Assembly: GCA_023436065.1 (NCBI GenBank)
Contig: JAEZKU010000015.1
Span: forward strand, 1-64,000
Direction: 5' to 3'
Length of the DNA: 64,000 bases
Source: Bacillota bacterium
Lineage (GTDB): Bacteria > Bacillota > Clostridia > Lachnospirales > Lachnospiraceae
Of the stretch, positions 43,040 to 52,201 are shown piece after piece. The stretch's first letter is position 1. Every line of letters begins with the position of its first letter. The notes below the pieces were generated by a model that made no database searches, had not been told where the DNA came from, and saw only the letters and a list, made by a program, of their open reading frames with translations. The translations under genes and the position numbers were made by a program.

Positions 43040-44095
43040 ATGATAAAGGTTGGGATACTTGGAGCTTCCGGCTATATGGGTGGAGAGGTAATACGCATCT
43101 TGCTGGAGCATCCTGAGGTCAAAATAGAATGGATGACGAGCAGAGGGGATAGACCTGTCGAGTATTATCATAAGAATTTGTATGGTATGGGTCTTAAGTT
43201 CATTAAGCCGGAAGAGATTACGCCATGCGATGTTATCTTCGCAGCATTACCTTCCGGACAAATCATGAAACAGGCCAGAAGTCTGATCGAAAAAGGAACG
43301 AAAGTGATCGATCTTGGAGCTGATTTCAGACTGAAGAACCGAAGTGATTGGGAAAGGATTTATGGTAAAGTACATACGGATTGGGAAATGGTAGAAGAAG
43401 CAGTTTACGGCATTCCGGAGCTTCATCGGGACGAGGTTAGAAATGCCAGAGTAATCGCAAATCCGGGCTGCTTTTCTTCAGCAGCAATATTTGGACTGGC
43501 TCCATTGGTGCATCATAAATTAATTGATACCAAGAAAATTATCGTTGATGGCCTTTCGGGGACAGCTGGTGCGGGTGCAGAGACGGATCGGGCGATACAC
43601 CATCCGGAGATCGGTAACAATATTGTGCCGTACAATGTGGTTGATCATAGACATACCTACGAGATAGAACAGGAACTAAGTTTGATTGGTAATACAGATG
43701 TGGTAGTGCATTTTACTACCTCCTATGTGCCTATCACCAGAGGGATTCTGGATATCTGTCATTGCTTCCCTGTAGAAGCTGTAAGTAGAGAGGAATTAAT
43801 TAATCTATATAAGGATTACTATAAAGAAGAAGCATTTATTAAAGTGATCGATTTACCCAAAGAGGAAAATGCTTCGTGGCAGTACATTCCATACCCTTGG
43901 GTTTCGGCAGTATCAGGAACAAATTATTGTCATATAGGCATAGATATAGACGAACGAAGAGGACGAATCGTGGTATTTAGCGTACTTGATAGCATCGGTA
44001 AAGGCGGAGCACATGCAGCGGTACAAAATATGAATTTATTGTTTGGCCTGGATGAAATGACAGGTTTAAGAAGAACAGGTTTACATCCTTATTAA
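43040..44095 (+). CDS. argC: N-acetyl-gamma-glutamyl-phosphate reductase
   Basis: A 351-residue ArgC: NAD(P)-binding start VGILGASGYMGGEVIRIL, catalytic cysteine in NPGCFSSAA (near 144), GLSGTAGAGAETDRAIHHPE, and NIVPYNVVDHRHTYEIEQEL. It carries out the third step of arginine synthesis. It is alone here, without argJ, argB or argD, so either the pathway genes lie elsewhere or this is a second copy. ATG 43040 follows AAAGGAGTGAAAGAA. The stop overlaps the convergent DMT transporter gene by 4 nt. Confidence 0.94.
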   Translation: MIKVGILGASGYMGGEVIRILLEHPEVKIEWMTSRGDRPVEYYHKNLYGMGLKFIKPEEITPCDVIFAALPSGQIMKQARSLIEKGTKVIDLGADFRLKNRSDWERIYGKVHTDWEMVEEAVYGIPELHRDEVRNARVIANPGCFSSAAIFGLAPLVHHKLIDTKKIIVDGLSGTAGAGAETDRAIHHPEIGNNIVPYNVVDHRHTYEIEQELSLIGNTDVVVHFTTSYVPITRGILDICHCFPVEAVSREELINLYKDYYKEEAFIKVIDLPKEENASWQYIPYPWVSAVSGTNYCHIGIDIDERRGRIVVFSVLDSIGKGGAHAAVQNMNLLFGLDEMTGLRRTGLHPY

Positions 44096-44991
44096 GCTGT
44101 CTTGTTCTTATACAATAATTTGGGCTTGTCTTTGAACAGCAACGCAATAGCAAGTCCTGCCAGCACAAGGATACCTCCTATGATATGGTAAACAGTGAAG
44201 GCTTCATTCAATACAATTACTGCAAATACAGCCGTAAGTATCGGTTGAAGCAATGTAAGGATTGATACTGTGGAGGAATCAATATAGCCGAGGGCATAAT
44301 TGATTGAAAAGTATCCACCCACCTGTGTGATCAGGCCCAGACATAATAAATAAGCCCAGGATGGCAGGGAGAAACCATACAATGCACTTCCCGTAGCAAT
44401 ACAACAGATCAATAATGTAATGGTACACCCTATGAAGGTGAAAAAGACAACTTGAATCGTGCTGTATTTCTGCCTGACTTCCTTTACCGATAAGACATAT
44501 AGAGCAAGAAACAGACTAGCAATAATGGAGTATACAAACCCCTTATCTATTTTCATATGTAGGATATTATTGATCCCAATGATGATAGCAACACCGAGAA
44601 TTGCGGTCATATTGCCAGACCAATGAAAGCGGTTCAACTTTTCCCTGAACAGTATCATTGCCCCTATACCAACCCATACAGAGGATAGATTGACGATCAA
44701 TGTCGGAAATGTCGTATTGGATATAATGACAGCAGTATTCCAGAATACCAACTCAAATGCGAAGAACATACCACCCAGTAAGGATAAGCAGATACTTTTT
44801 ATATTCATATTCTTGTTTTTTGTCCGGATATAGAAGGGTAATATAAACAGCGTCGCAAAAAATACTCTGTAGAACGAAACAGATATACCATTGACGTGAG
44901 CCTTCTTTACAAAGAATGCCGATATGGAGATGCACACGATTCCAAAGAACAACAGGATCCAGGGTAGCTTTTTTGACTTTTGTACATTCAT
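44092..44991 (-). CDS. DMT-superfamily (EamA) transporter
   Basis: A 299-residue membrane protein with ten predicted spans in two EamA repeats (about 8-140 and 150-290). Repeat-end motifs are seen: FFATLFILPFYIRT, LRQKEKL-like RFREKLNRFHWSG, and IDSSTVSILTLLQPILTAVFAVIVLNEAF in the second half. Family members export amino acids or metabolites. AAGGTAAAAGT precedes the ATG. It converges with argC; no partner gene is on its own strand nearby. Confidence 0.9.
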   Translation of the reverse strand: MNVQKSKKLPWILLFFGIVCISISAFFVKKAHVNGISVSFYRVFFATLFILPFYIRTKNKNMNIKSICLSLLGGMFFAFELVFWNTAVIISNTTFPTLIVNLSSVWVGIGAMILFREKLNRFHWSGNMTAILGVAIIIGINNILHMKIDKGFVYSIIASLFLALYVLSVKEVRQKYSTIQVVFFTFIGCTITLLICCIATGSALYGFSLPSWAYLLCLGLITQVGGYFSINYALGYIDSSTVSILTLLQPILTAVFAVIVLNEAFTVYHIIGGILVLAGLAIALLFKDKPKLLYKNKTA

Positions 44992-45179
44992 ACTTTTACC
45001 TTCACTTTACTGTTAATTAATGGAAAACTTGTTCTATTATAGTTCATTTCAGTATCCAGGTCAATACAATTTGGTTATATTATGACATAGTAAATGAGCC
45101 AATAATGAATACCCACCGTCATAATTGAGGGTGGGTATTCATAGTAACATTTTCAGATTATTTCAGATTACAGGCCATA

Positions 45180-46175
45180 CTATTCTACGATGGAGATCTT
45201 CTCTATAACACCATCAATCTGCTCAAGCTGCTTCGTTGTAAGAGGGCCAAAGGTCATAGCCTTAGCCAACTCTTCTACCTGCTTAACAGTTCTAAATCCC
45301 GGAATTGGAAGTGTCCGATTACTTTTTGCCCATAGCCAGCCAAGTGCACCTTGAACCAAAGATCTTCCGTCAGATGTGAGTATTTCCCTGATTTGAGCCA
45401 ATCGATCCAGAAGAACCGGATTAACCTTACCATCCTTATAGTAGAAATTCCAATCGATATTATTTGCACGGATATCACCAACTAAGGCTTCGGAGGAGCT
45501 GGTGTATTTGCCACTTAATAATCCCATTGCCAATGGAGAACGATTGATGCTTGCCATATCATAGGTATCACAGGTTTTCAAAATATCATCTGCATTGATG
45601 AATACATTGAATTGATGCTGGATTGCACATCCGTTGGTGTTCTTAACAAAATAGTTAATTAAGTCCGGGTGATCTGTACTCCAACCATAGGCTCTGATTT
45701 TACCTTCCTCTTTTAATTTATCCAAGGTTTCAAAGACACTTCCCGCTTGTTCCAAGGGAACATACCATTCATGACATTGAAATAAATCAATATAATCTGT
45801 ATTTAGTCTTCTTAAGGAATCCTCACAGGATTGTCGAATAAAGGCTGGTTCTACACTGTTACTTAAGCATGTCTTTGTCTCTTCATCAAAGATGGACCCA
45901 AACTTAGTTGCAAGGACCACCTTGTCTCTCTGGTGGGAAAAAGCTTTTCCGAGAAGTCTTTCACTATGACCACAGCCGTATACACTGGAGGTATCAAATA
46001 ATGTGATACCCAGGTCTAAAGCAGTTAATAATGCTTTTTCTGATTCTTCATCATCCACGTTATCAAAACCTACTAAGGTTCCGTCGCTAGAATACATCGG
46101 TCCTCCAATCGGCCAGCAGCCTAAGCCCAAAGAACTGACTTCAATACCTGACTTACCAAGTATTCGATTGATCAT
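45180..46175 (-). CDS. Aldo/keto reductase
   Basis: A 331-residue (alpha/beta)8 reductase with the catalytic set visible: D and Y in TLFDTSSVYGCGHSERLLG, K in VVLATKFG, and H in LFQCHEW; cofactor-binding end PIPGFRTVKQVEE. It reduces carbonyls with NADPH; the substrate is unknown. ATG 46175 follows GGAGGGACAATAC; an ATG at 46190 has no ribosome site. An operator-like dyad overlaps its promoter. It diverges from the TetR gene. Confidence 0.92.
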   Translation of the reverse strand: MINRILGKSGIEVSSLGLGCWPIGGPMYSSDGTLVGFDNVDDEESEKALLTALDLGITLFDTSSVYGCGHSERLLGKAFSHQRDKVVLATKFGSIFDEETKTCLSNSVEPAFIRQSCEDSLRRLNTDYIDLFQCHEWYVPLEQAGSVFETLDKLKEEGKIRAYGWSTDHPDLINYFVKNTNGCAIQHQFNVFINADDILKTCDTYDMASINRSPLAMGLLSGKYTSSSEALVGDIRANNIDWNFYYKDGKVNPVLLDRLAQIREILTSDGRSLVQGALGWLWAKSNRTLPIPGFRTVKQVEELAKAMTFGPLTTKQLEQIDGVIEKISIVE

Positions 46176-46210
46176 GTATTGTCCCTCCATATCATAAGTT
46201 ATTTCTTATG

Positions 46211-46245
46211 ATTATAACTTGCTAAGTGGTTCATGATAAGAACCA
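46211..46245 (-). promoter_or_regulatory. Promoter and operator-like dyad of the aldo/keto reductase gene
   Basis: Minus strand: TTATCA (46239-46234), 17 bp, TATAAT (46216-46211). A perfect dyad TGGTTC-ATGATAA-GAACCA (46227-46245) covers the -35. A further GGAACCA lies nearby at 46263-46269. The regulator is unknown. Confidence 0.55.
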
Positions 46246-46334
46246 AAATTATGCTATTATTTAGGAACCAATATTCCCATTATCCTCATAAAGCCTTGTC
46301 AGCTTAAATAAGATTAAGTTCGGTTATATTTATA

Positions 46335-46363
46335 TTGACAAATTGTCAGTGATGCTATATTAT
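46335..46363 (+). promoter_or_regulatory. tetR promoter with TGACA-N3-TGTCA operator
   Basis: TTGACA (46335-46340), 17 bp, TATTAT (46358-46363). The palindrome TGACAAATTGTCA (46336-46348) covers the -35 and the start of the spacer. The same half-sites recur at 47053-47069 before the next gene, so the TetR protein probably represses both. Confidence 0.75.
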
Positions 46364-46391
46364 GACAATAATAACTGGAAAGGAATTACAC

Positions 46392-47006
46392 ATGAGAGAG
46401 GTCAAGCAACCAGAGGTTCGTAAAGCGGAAATTGTAGAAGCATCCAAAAGCTTGTTCATGAAAAAGGGCTATTTGCATGTTACCACGCAGGATATTGTTG
46501 ACGAATTGAAGATTTCTCGTGGCTTACTATATTATCATTTTAAATCGAAGGAAGATATTTTAAAGTATATTGTCGAAACAGAAGTTGTAAAAATCGAAGT
46601 ACTTCTTAAGAAAATTACATATAGTAATACTTTATCAGCCATTGAAAAAGTCAAACAGTTTATTGAGGCTACGATTATTCCGGCATCGGCGGACACGCCG
46701 GAGAATCGGGCCTTACAGGAAAGTATCCAATTACAGGAAAACACCTTTATGACTGACCAAATTTATCGCAAAATGGCGGAAACTATGGCACATTATTTTT
46801 GCGATATTTTAGAACAAGGTAATAAGGAAGGCGCTTTTAAGGTCAATAATCCTAAAGAAACATCAGTTTTTTTAATAAACGCATATCTCTTTACGTTAAA
46901 CAGCAGAGATTTTCATGTCTACGATACTGAGACTGCAAGAAAATATCTTTCCGTATTTCACGAAATCTTAGAAAAGGTGTTACAATCCAAAAACAGAATT
47001 TTTTGA
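46392..47006 (+). CDS. TetR-family transcriptional regulator
   Basis: A 204-residue regulator: TetR_N HTH (about 10-58; IVEASKSLFMKKGYLHVTTQDIVDELKISRGLLYYHFKSKEDI) and an all-helical ligand domain. ATG 46392 follows AAAGGAATTACAC; the longer frame starts within the promoter. It sits upstream of a YxlE/YxlF/YxlG-like ABC unit, and matching operators lie before it and before that unit, so it is probably the autoregulated local repressor. The ligand is unknown. Confidence 0.92.
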   Translation: MREVKQPEVRKAEIVEASKSLFMKKGYLHVTTQDIVDELKISRGLLYYHFKSKEDILKYIVETEVVKIEVLLKKITYSNTLSAIEKVKQFIEATIIPASADTPENRALQESIQLQENTFMTDQIYRKMAETMAHYFCDILEQGNKEGAFKVNNPKETSVFLINAYLFTLNSRDFHVYDTETARKYLSVFHEILEKVLQSKNRIF

Positions 47007-47052
47007 TCTATAATATCATCGGTATTGCCGTTGATATTATTTTTACACATCA

Positions 47053-47069
47053 ACTGACAATGTGTCAGT
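47053..47069 (+). promoter_or_regulatory. Second TetR operator, before the ABC unit
   Basis: ACTGACA-ATG-TGTCAGT is a perfect 7 bp dyad with 3 bp centre, of the same TGACA-N3-TGTCA form as the site in the tetR promoter. It lies just before the ribosome site of the small membrane gene. I cannot place a clear -35/-10 pair beside it. Confidence 0.7.
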
Positions 47070-47088
47070 AATAGTAAGGAGAATGAGT

Positions 47089-47319
47089 ATGGGAATTCAC
47101 ATTAGCTTTGAGCAGATGCTAAAGCTGCTACCACTATTTGCACCAATCACTTTATTACAGCTTGTGTTAATAATTACGTCCTTGGTTAGTATCTTACGAA
47201 AGAAAGCATCATTCGACAAGAAACTCATATGGTTGATCGTGGTTTTGATTGTAACGCTTATTGGTCCAGTCATTTACTTCGCAATCGGATCAAAACAGCT
47301 TGATCAAGAGAGTATTTGA
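47089..47319 (+). CDS. PLDc_N-domain small membrane protein (YxlE-like)
   Basis: A 76-residue protein with two membrane spans (about 12-32 and 43-64) and the pattern ITLLQLVLIITSLVSI then LIWLIVVLIVTLIGPVIYFAIG, typical of the PLDc_N domain found alone in B. subtilis YxlE. ATG 47089 lies 7 nt after AAGGAG; the in-frame ATG at 47083 is too close. It is first of three genes with an ABC ATPase and permease, the same order as yxlE-yxlF-yxlG in the sigma-Y operon. Confidence 0.82.
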   Translation: MGIHISFEQMLKLLPLFAPITLLQLVLIITSLVSILRKKASFDKKLIWLIVVLIVTLIGPVIYFAIGSKQLDQESI

Positions 47320-47334
47320 TGGGAAGGGATATAA

Positions 47335-48255
47335 ATGAATGCAATTGAAACCTATGACTTGACAAAACGATACGGCTCTCATGAAGCTGTGAATAACCTT
47401 AACTTAAGAATTCCGGAGGGATCTATCTGTGGCTTTTTAGGGAAAAACGGGGCTGGAAAAACAACTACAATCAAAATGCTGGTTGGACTATCGCGCCCCA
47501 CCTCCGGAGAAATTCTTATTCAGGGACAAAAGCGTATTTATGAGAAAAAAGACAACTCAAATATCGGATATCTGCCGGATGTCCCTAGTTTTTATAACTA
47601 TTTTTCTGCCCGGGAGTATCTCGACTTTTGTGGAAGGCTTTATGGGATAAAAACAGTAGAGCGTAAGGAATGCATTCGTGAGCTACTGAAACAGGTTGGA
47701 CTGGAGGATACTAAAACAGCAATTGCCGGATATTCTCGTGGGATGAAGCAGAGATTAGGCATTGCACAGACACTGATGAATTCGCCCAATATTATTTTTC
47801 TAGATGAGCCTATCAGCGCTCTCGACCCAATAGGACGACATGACATAATGGAACTGCTTCGGTCACTTCGTGGCCGCGTGACAGTTTTCTTTTCTACTCA
47901 TATCCTTTCAGATGTCGAGAGCACCTGTGATTATGCAGTTATTATGGACCATGGTAACATGATTTTATCTGACTCAGTTGAGAATATTAAGGCAAGCTAT
48001 ACTGGAAATGCTGTGTTTCTTAGACTCCACTCTTCGGAAGAATGTGATAGGTTTTTAAAGATAATCACTAAATGTGAGGAAATTAAATATGAAAAGTGTG
48101 GATTAAGAGAATTTAAATTATCTTCTGCTAATTTAGTATCATTATGTAAGAAGCTACCGGAGCTACTCATAAAAGCAAATGCAATATTGGAAAACTATCA
48201 GGTTTATACGCCCTCACTTGAGGAGATTTTCATAGAGGTGACTTCATATGAATAG
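47335..48255 (+). CDS. ABC transporter ATP-binding protein (YxlF-like)
   Basis: A 306-residue ABC ATPase: Walker A GKNGAGKTTT, signature IAGYSRGMKQRLGIAQ (an SRGMKQR variant of LSGGQ), Walker B IIFLDEPISALDP, H-loop FFSTHILSDVE, and a C-terminal extension (about 215-306) common in export-type ABC-2 systems. It overlaps the permease gene by 8 nt, indicating coupling. It starts 15 nt after the YxlE-like gene with GGGAAGGGATATAA as ribosome site. Confidence 0.92.
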   Translation: MNAIETYDLTKRYGSHEAVNNLNLRIPEGSICGFLGKNGAGKTTTIKMLVGLSRPTSGEILIQGQKRIYEKKDNSNIGYLPDVPSFYNYFSAREYLDFCGRLYGIKTVERKECIRELLKQVGLEDTKTAIAGYSRGMKQRLGIAQTLMNSPNIIFLDEPISALDPIGRHDIMELLRSLRGRVTVFFSTHILSDVESTCDYAVIMDHGNMILSDSVENIKASYTGNAVFLRLHSSEECDRFLKIITKCEEIKYEKCGLREFKLSSANLVSLCKKLPELLIKANAILENYQVYTPSLEEIFIEVTSYE

Positions 48256-49012
48256 TATTGTGGTATTATACAGAAAAGAATGGACGGAACTTTGCAGGAC
48301 AAAAAGACTTTATGCATTGCTGGGGGTTTATATATTGTTTGGGATGGTTAGTCCCATTCTTGCCAGATACATGAAAGAAATTGTTTCGGCTTCAATGGGA
48401 AGCGCTGCACCTATATTGATCACTACACCTGTGTGGTCAGACAGCTGGAAACATTTTTACAGTAATTTATCGCAAATGGGTGGGATATCTGTTCTTCTAA
48501 TATTTATGAGCTGCATTTGCGGAGAGAAACAGGCAAAGACAGCAGAGTTGCTCTTTACTAAAAATCTATCACCGACAGAGTTACTGACAACAAAATATTT
48601 ATCAGCAGTAGTATCTGTTATTCTAGCTTTTTTTCCTGCAGTACTACTGTGTTGGGGATATACATATTATCTGTTTGGCTATTCCGGTGAGTGGAAAAAT
48701 ATTATGGAAGGAGCATTTTTCTATGTAATATTTATGGTGGTTCTACTAAGTATAGTGGTACTGGCAAGTACATTGGCCACAACCGTAGCATTTGCGGCAA
48801 TGTTTGCCTTTGGTGGATATCTGGTCTTGATTCTGTCAACTTATCTTCCGGTGGTAGGTTCACTGATGCCCGGCTCACTTCTTACTATGACAATGTCTGC
48901 TATCATAAATGGATGTCCAAATGTTATATTACCCCAAATAGTAATCGCTTTGGTTGTTAGTATCCTTTGCATCTGTACATCCATTTATATTATGAAACAT
49001 CAGGAAATATGA
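48248..49012 (+). CDS. ABC-2 transporter permease (YxlG-like)
   Basis: A 254-residue membrane protein with six predicted spans and the ABC-2 layout: a short cytoplasmic N-terminus (YRKEWTELCRTKR), a long first loop, and SCICGEKQAKTAELLFTKNLSPTELLTTKYL before the third span. Works with the preceding ATPase as an exporter, probably of a lipid, peptide or drug. Its end overlaps the convergent GGDEF/HD-GYP gene by 13 nt. Confidence 0.9.
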   Translation: MNSIVVLYRKEWTELCRTKRLYALLGVYILFGMVSPILARYMKEIVSASMGSAAPILITTPVWSDSWKHFYSNLSQMGGISVLLIFMSCICGEKQAKTAELLFTKNLSPTELLTTKYLSAVVSVILAFFPAVLLCWGYTYYLFGYSGEWKNIMEGAFFYVIFMVVLLSIVVLASTLATTVAFAAMFAFGGYLVLILSTYLPVVGSLMPGSLLTMTMSAIINGCPNVILPQIVIALVVSILCICTSIYIMKHQEI

Positions 49013-51237
49013 GTCCTTCCCCCATCGAATTCCAGTATTTTTTCCTTAATAACCAGTTGAATTAAGTCGGGGTCAAACTGCTTTCCGGCATTTTCGATTA
49101 ATTCTTGCATCGCTTCTTCATGAGTCATCGGCCTGTGGTATGGCCTTTCGCTTGTCATAGCATCATAGGAATCTACTATGCTCAGTATTCTTGATTGGAT
49201 CGGGATCTCTTCCCCCTTCAACCCCCGTGGGTAACCTTTCCCATCCCAGCGTTCATGGTGAGATAGTATATAATCCGAAATACGTACAAATTCCGGTACG
49301 GATTGCGTGATACGGCTGCCGATTTCCGAATGCCTTTTCATGATTTCCCATTCATCATCATCCAGCTTACCCGGCTTGTTTAAGATTGAATCCGGAACCC
49401 CGATTTTTCCGATGTCGTGTAATACGCCTAATAACTCCAATTCCTGTAGTGTGGTTTGAGGAAGATTCATGACCTCTCCCATATGTTTGCTGAGTCGCAT
49501 CAATCGATTGGCATGCTCCTCGGTTTCGTGACTTTTCTCAAATAAGGTTTTTCTAAAAGACTCCAAAATAGAGTTTCGATAGCTCCGGCTATTCAACATT
49601 TTTTGTGTATACATCACTTCTTCAGCAGTGTTGATAGTTTTTGAGATTTCTTCGCTATCATTTTTTCGAACGGCATACCCTAAAGAAATGGATAACTTAA
49701 TGCTCATGCTTGTTAATTCCGCACACTTCTTATTTATGCGTTCACAAATCATTTCTGCTTCTGACGCATTAGTATTCGGAAGTAAAATGAGGAATTCATC
49801 GCCACCCCATCTTGCGACGATATCAGTTTGACGGCATGACTCAGACAGAATTCTGGAAGCCTCGATCAAGAAATGGTCTCCTTCGTAATGTCCTAACACA
49901 TCATTTACCATTTTAAGACCGTTGATATCTCCTAAAATAATCGAAAGAGGGTAGTGCTCCTGTTCTTCAATCTGCTTCATTTTTTCTTCTATATACCTTC
50001 GGTTATATAATTTAGTCAGACTGTCATGATAACTCAGATACAGAACCTCATCCTGCTTAATCTTCTTTTCTGTAACATCTCTGAAGACCATCACGACTCC
50101 TTGAATATCACCATCTTCGCCTAAAATAGGCGCTGCGCTGTCTTCAATCGCCCTTTTTTGCCCTTCCCTTGAGACTATCACGTAATTATTCTCTACCTCG
50201 ACCGTATTTAAACCGAGTAAGACTTCTTCAATCGGATTTCTTCCCTTCATACCTGTAAGCTCATTTTCAAGGGTTAATACAAGATCGACCTCTTTGCCCA
50301 AGGCATCCTTAGCATCCCAGCCGGTGAGTGCTTCTGCTACAGGATTAATTAAAGTAATTCTCATATTTTGATCCGTAGTGATCACGGCATCTCCAATGGC
50401 AAGCAGAGTGATTTTTAGACGTTCCTTTTCATAGTATAATTCCTGTTCGGCTTGTTTTTTCTTGGTGATATCCTCAAATACTCCAAGAAGGCCGAAAACC
50501 TCTCCATTGGCATCTCGAAGTGGCACTTTAGAAGTTCTGATCCATCCTTGATCACCATTTGCATAAATGTGCAGCTCTTCGATATTGATTTTTGCACGTC
50601 CGGTTTTCATGATTTCCGCATCATCTGCCCTGTATTTTTCTGTTTGAGCAGAGGACGGTGTATCATAATCATTTTTTCCGATGATCTGTTCAGGGGAACT
50701 CTTGCCGGCTTCATTTGCGAAATACTGGTTACAGCCTAAAAAATTGGAGTCTAAATCCTTCCAAAAAATTGGCATCGGAATCGTGTCCAATACTTTCTGC
50801 AAAAGTTCATTGGCCAGGATAAATTCCTTCTTGTTGGCCGTCAATCGTATCTTAAATCGATTAATGATAATACAGATTATTATTGTTGTAAGCGATATAA
50901 AGGCTCCCGGAAGGATCAGCAATGTTCCGGTTGAAATGATTCTTAAGAGTGTGATCAATGCAGAGATACCGCAAAGCGCAGTCGCGACCAAATAACTTCT
51001 CTTAAGGCGTAATAGTGTAATATAGATTGCTACCAATACCTGACCTTGCGACAGGAGAGTGGCTAAAATATATTTATTAAAGGGGAAATTGTACTTTATG
51101 TTTTCAGACGACAGGTAAATGATGAATAGATGCAAAACAATATAGCAGGCAACTAATAGGAATAATTTAAACAGGTTAAGATTACTTGATTTCTCTACTT
51201 TCTTGTTGTAGATATCATCTTTTGTGTTTATTCGCAT
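49000..51237 (-). CDS. Membrane PAS-PAS-GGDEF-HD-GYP signalling protein
   Basis: A 745-residue protein: four or five spans in residues 20-135, PAS 1 (about 150-270; TIPMPIFWKDLDSNFLGCNQYF), PAS 2 (about 285-405), GGDEF (about 410-570) with an intact RWGGDEFLILLP site, and HD-GYP (about 575-745) with HDIGKIGVPDSILNKPG and HHERWDGKGYPRGL. It could both make and break cyclic di-GMP. ATG 51237 lies after GGAGGAG at 9 nt; upstream in-frame ATGs lack a site. It stands alone. Confidence 0.93.
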   Translation of the reverse strand: MRINTKDDIYNKKVEKSSNLNLFKLFLLVACYIVLHLFIIYLSSENIKYNFPFNKYILATLLSQGQVLVAIYITLLRLKRSYLVATALCGISALITLLRIISTGTLLILPGAFISLTTIIICIIINRFKIRLTANKKEFILANELLQKVLDTIPMPIFWKDLDSNFLGCNQYFANEAGKSSPEQIIGKNDYDTPSSAQTEKYRADDAEIMKTGRAKINIEELHIYANGDQGWIRTSKVPLRDANGEVFGLLGVFEDITKKKQAEQELYYEKERLKITLLAIGDAVITTDQNMRITLINPVAEALTGWDAKDALGKEVDLVLTLENELTGMKGRNPIEEVLLGLNTVEVENNYVIVSREGQKRAIEDSAAPILGEDGDIQGVVMVFRDVTEKKIKQDEVLYLSYHDSLTKLYNRRYIEEKMKQIEEQEHYPLSIILGDINGLKMVNDVLGHYEGDHFLIEASRILSESCRQTDIVARWGGDEFLILLPNTNASEAEMICERINKKCAELTSMSIKLSISLGYAVRKNDSEEISKTINTAEEVMYTQKMLNSRSYRNSILESFRKTLFEKSHETEEHANRLMRLSKHMGEVMNLPQTTLQELELLGVLHDIGKIGVPDSILNKPGKLDDDEWEIMKRHSEIGSRITQSVPEFVRISDYILSHHERWDGKGYPRGLKGEEIPIQSRILSIVDSYDAMTSERPYHRPMTHEEAMQELIENAGKQFDPDLIQLVIKEKILEFDGGRTHIS

Positions 51238-51379
51238 CGTTTTGCGCTCCTCCATTGGAGAATCGACCTTCATATTACAATGTCTCTATGAATCGATTCA
51301 GTCAGTATCATACAATTATATAGAGATATTATACTATATTTGGAGTTCGTTATCAACTGACTGTGTACGATGCCATGGA

Positions 51380-52021
51380 TTAAAACTTTCTCACCATACT
51401 TGTTAAGCGTTCAACCTGCTCCGGATCAGTATGTGAAAAGAAGAGGGTCTCAGCTTTATCTAAAGTGGCAATGTTATTCATGTCTTCCTCAGATAATTCA
51501 AAATCAAATACATCAAAATTCTGCTTCATACGTTCTTTATTCACCGTCTTAGGAATGACGGATACTCCTCTTTGAATCAGATATCTTAATACAACCTGAG
51601 CGTTCGTCTTATTGTATTTATCTCCGATTGCTTTCAGTTTCCCATCTTTATATAGTTCCTCCATTGCCCGGTAAGTTCCGTAATAATCATTGAAGGGTTG
51701 ATGAATTAATATAAGATCAAGATAGTCCAACTGAAGCCTTTCTAAAGAGCCTTCAATTGATTTTTTGGCTTTTTCATATCCATATTCAGAAATCCATATT
51801 TTCGTAGTAATAAAGAATTCTTCTCTTGGAATACCACTCTTCTTAACAGCATTTCCTACCGCTGTTTCATTACCATAGCCCTGAGCAGTGTCAATGAGCC
51901 GATATCCTACATCGATTGCATCCAAAACACATCTCTCGCATTCTCCCTGATCTGCAATCTGAAACACTCCATAGCCTAATATAGGCATTCTTGTACCATT
52001 GTTTAATTCTACATACTTCAT
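51380..52021 (-). CDS. Aldo/keto reductase with an internal in-frame deletion
   Basis: A 213-residue protein, about 65 residues shorter than family members. The N-terminal half is normal (RLIDTAQGYGNE with D and Y, FFITTKIW with K, LDLILIHQP with H). After MEELYKDGKLKAIG, where relatives continue with VSNF and the NQ strand, the sequence jumps straight to DKYNKTNAQVVLRYLIQRGV. The barrel would lose about two strands and the cofactor-binding SNF and NQ segments, so it is probably inactive. ATG 52021 follows AGGAGGAAGTAGT. A MerR-type promoter drives it. Confidence 0.82.
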   Translation of the reverse strand: MKYVELNNGTRMPILGYGVFQIADQGECERCVLDAIDVGYRLIDTAQGYGNETAVGNAVKKSGIPREEFFITTKIWISEYGYEKAKKSIEGSLERLQLDYLDLILIHQPFNDYYGTYRAMEELYKDGKLKAIGDKYNKTNAQVVLRYLIQRGVSVIPKTVNKERMKQNFDVFDFELSEEDMNNIATLDKAETLFFSHTDPEQVERLTSMVRKF

Positions 52022-52146
52022 ACTACTTCCTCCTATCTTTGAATTAATACGGGTGATTTTGCTCCCCATAAAACTTATGGATCCTTTAATCATCAATTCA
52101 TTAGCTTTTCCTTCTTGCACTATTTGTAATACCTATTTACAATGAT

Positions 52147-52177
52147 ATTGTAACACCCTGTAGTAACTACAGGTCAA
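52147..52177 (-). promoter_or_regulatory. MerR-type promoter with 19 bp spacer before the deleted reductase
   Basis: Minus strand: TTGACC (52177-52172), exactly 19 bp, TACAAT (52152-52147). The spacer holds a perfect dyad CCTGTAG-TAA-CTACAGG (52157-52173). This is the textbook architecture of MerR-family activation, and a MerR gene diverges from here. The CCTGTAG half-site is also present in the promoter at 32679-32710. Confidence 0.87.
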
Positions 52178-52201
52178 TAAAAAATAAAGGGGTGATAAAT
52201 T

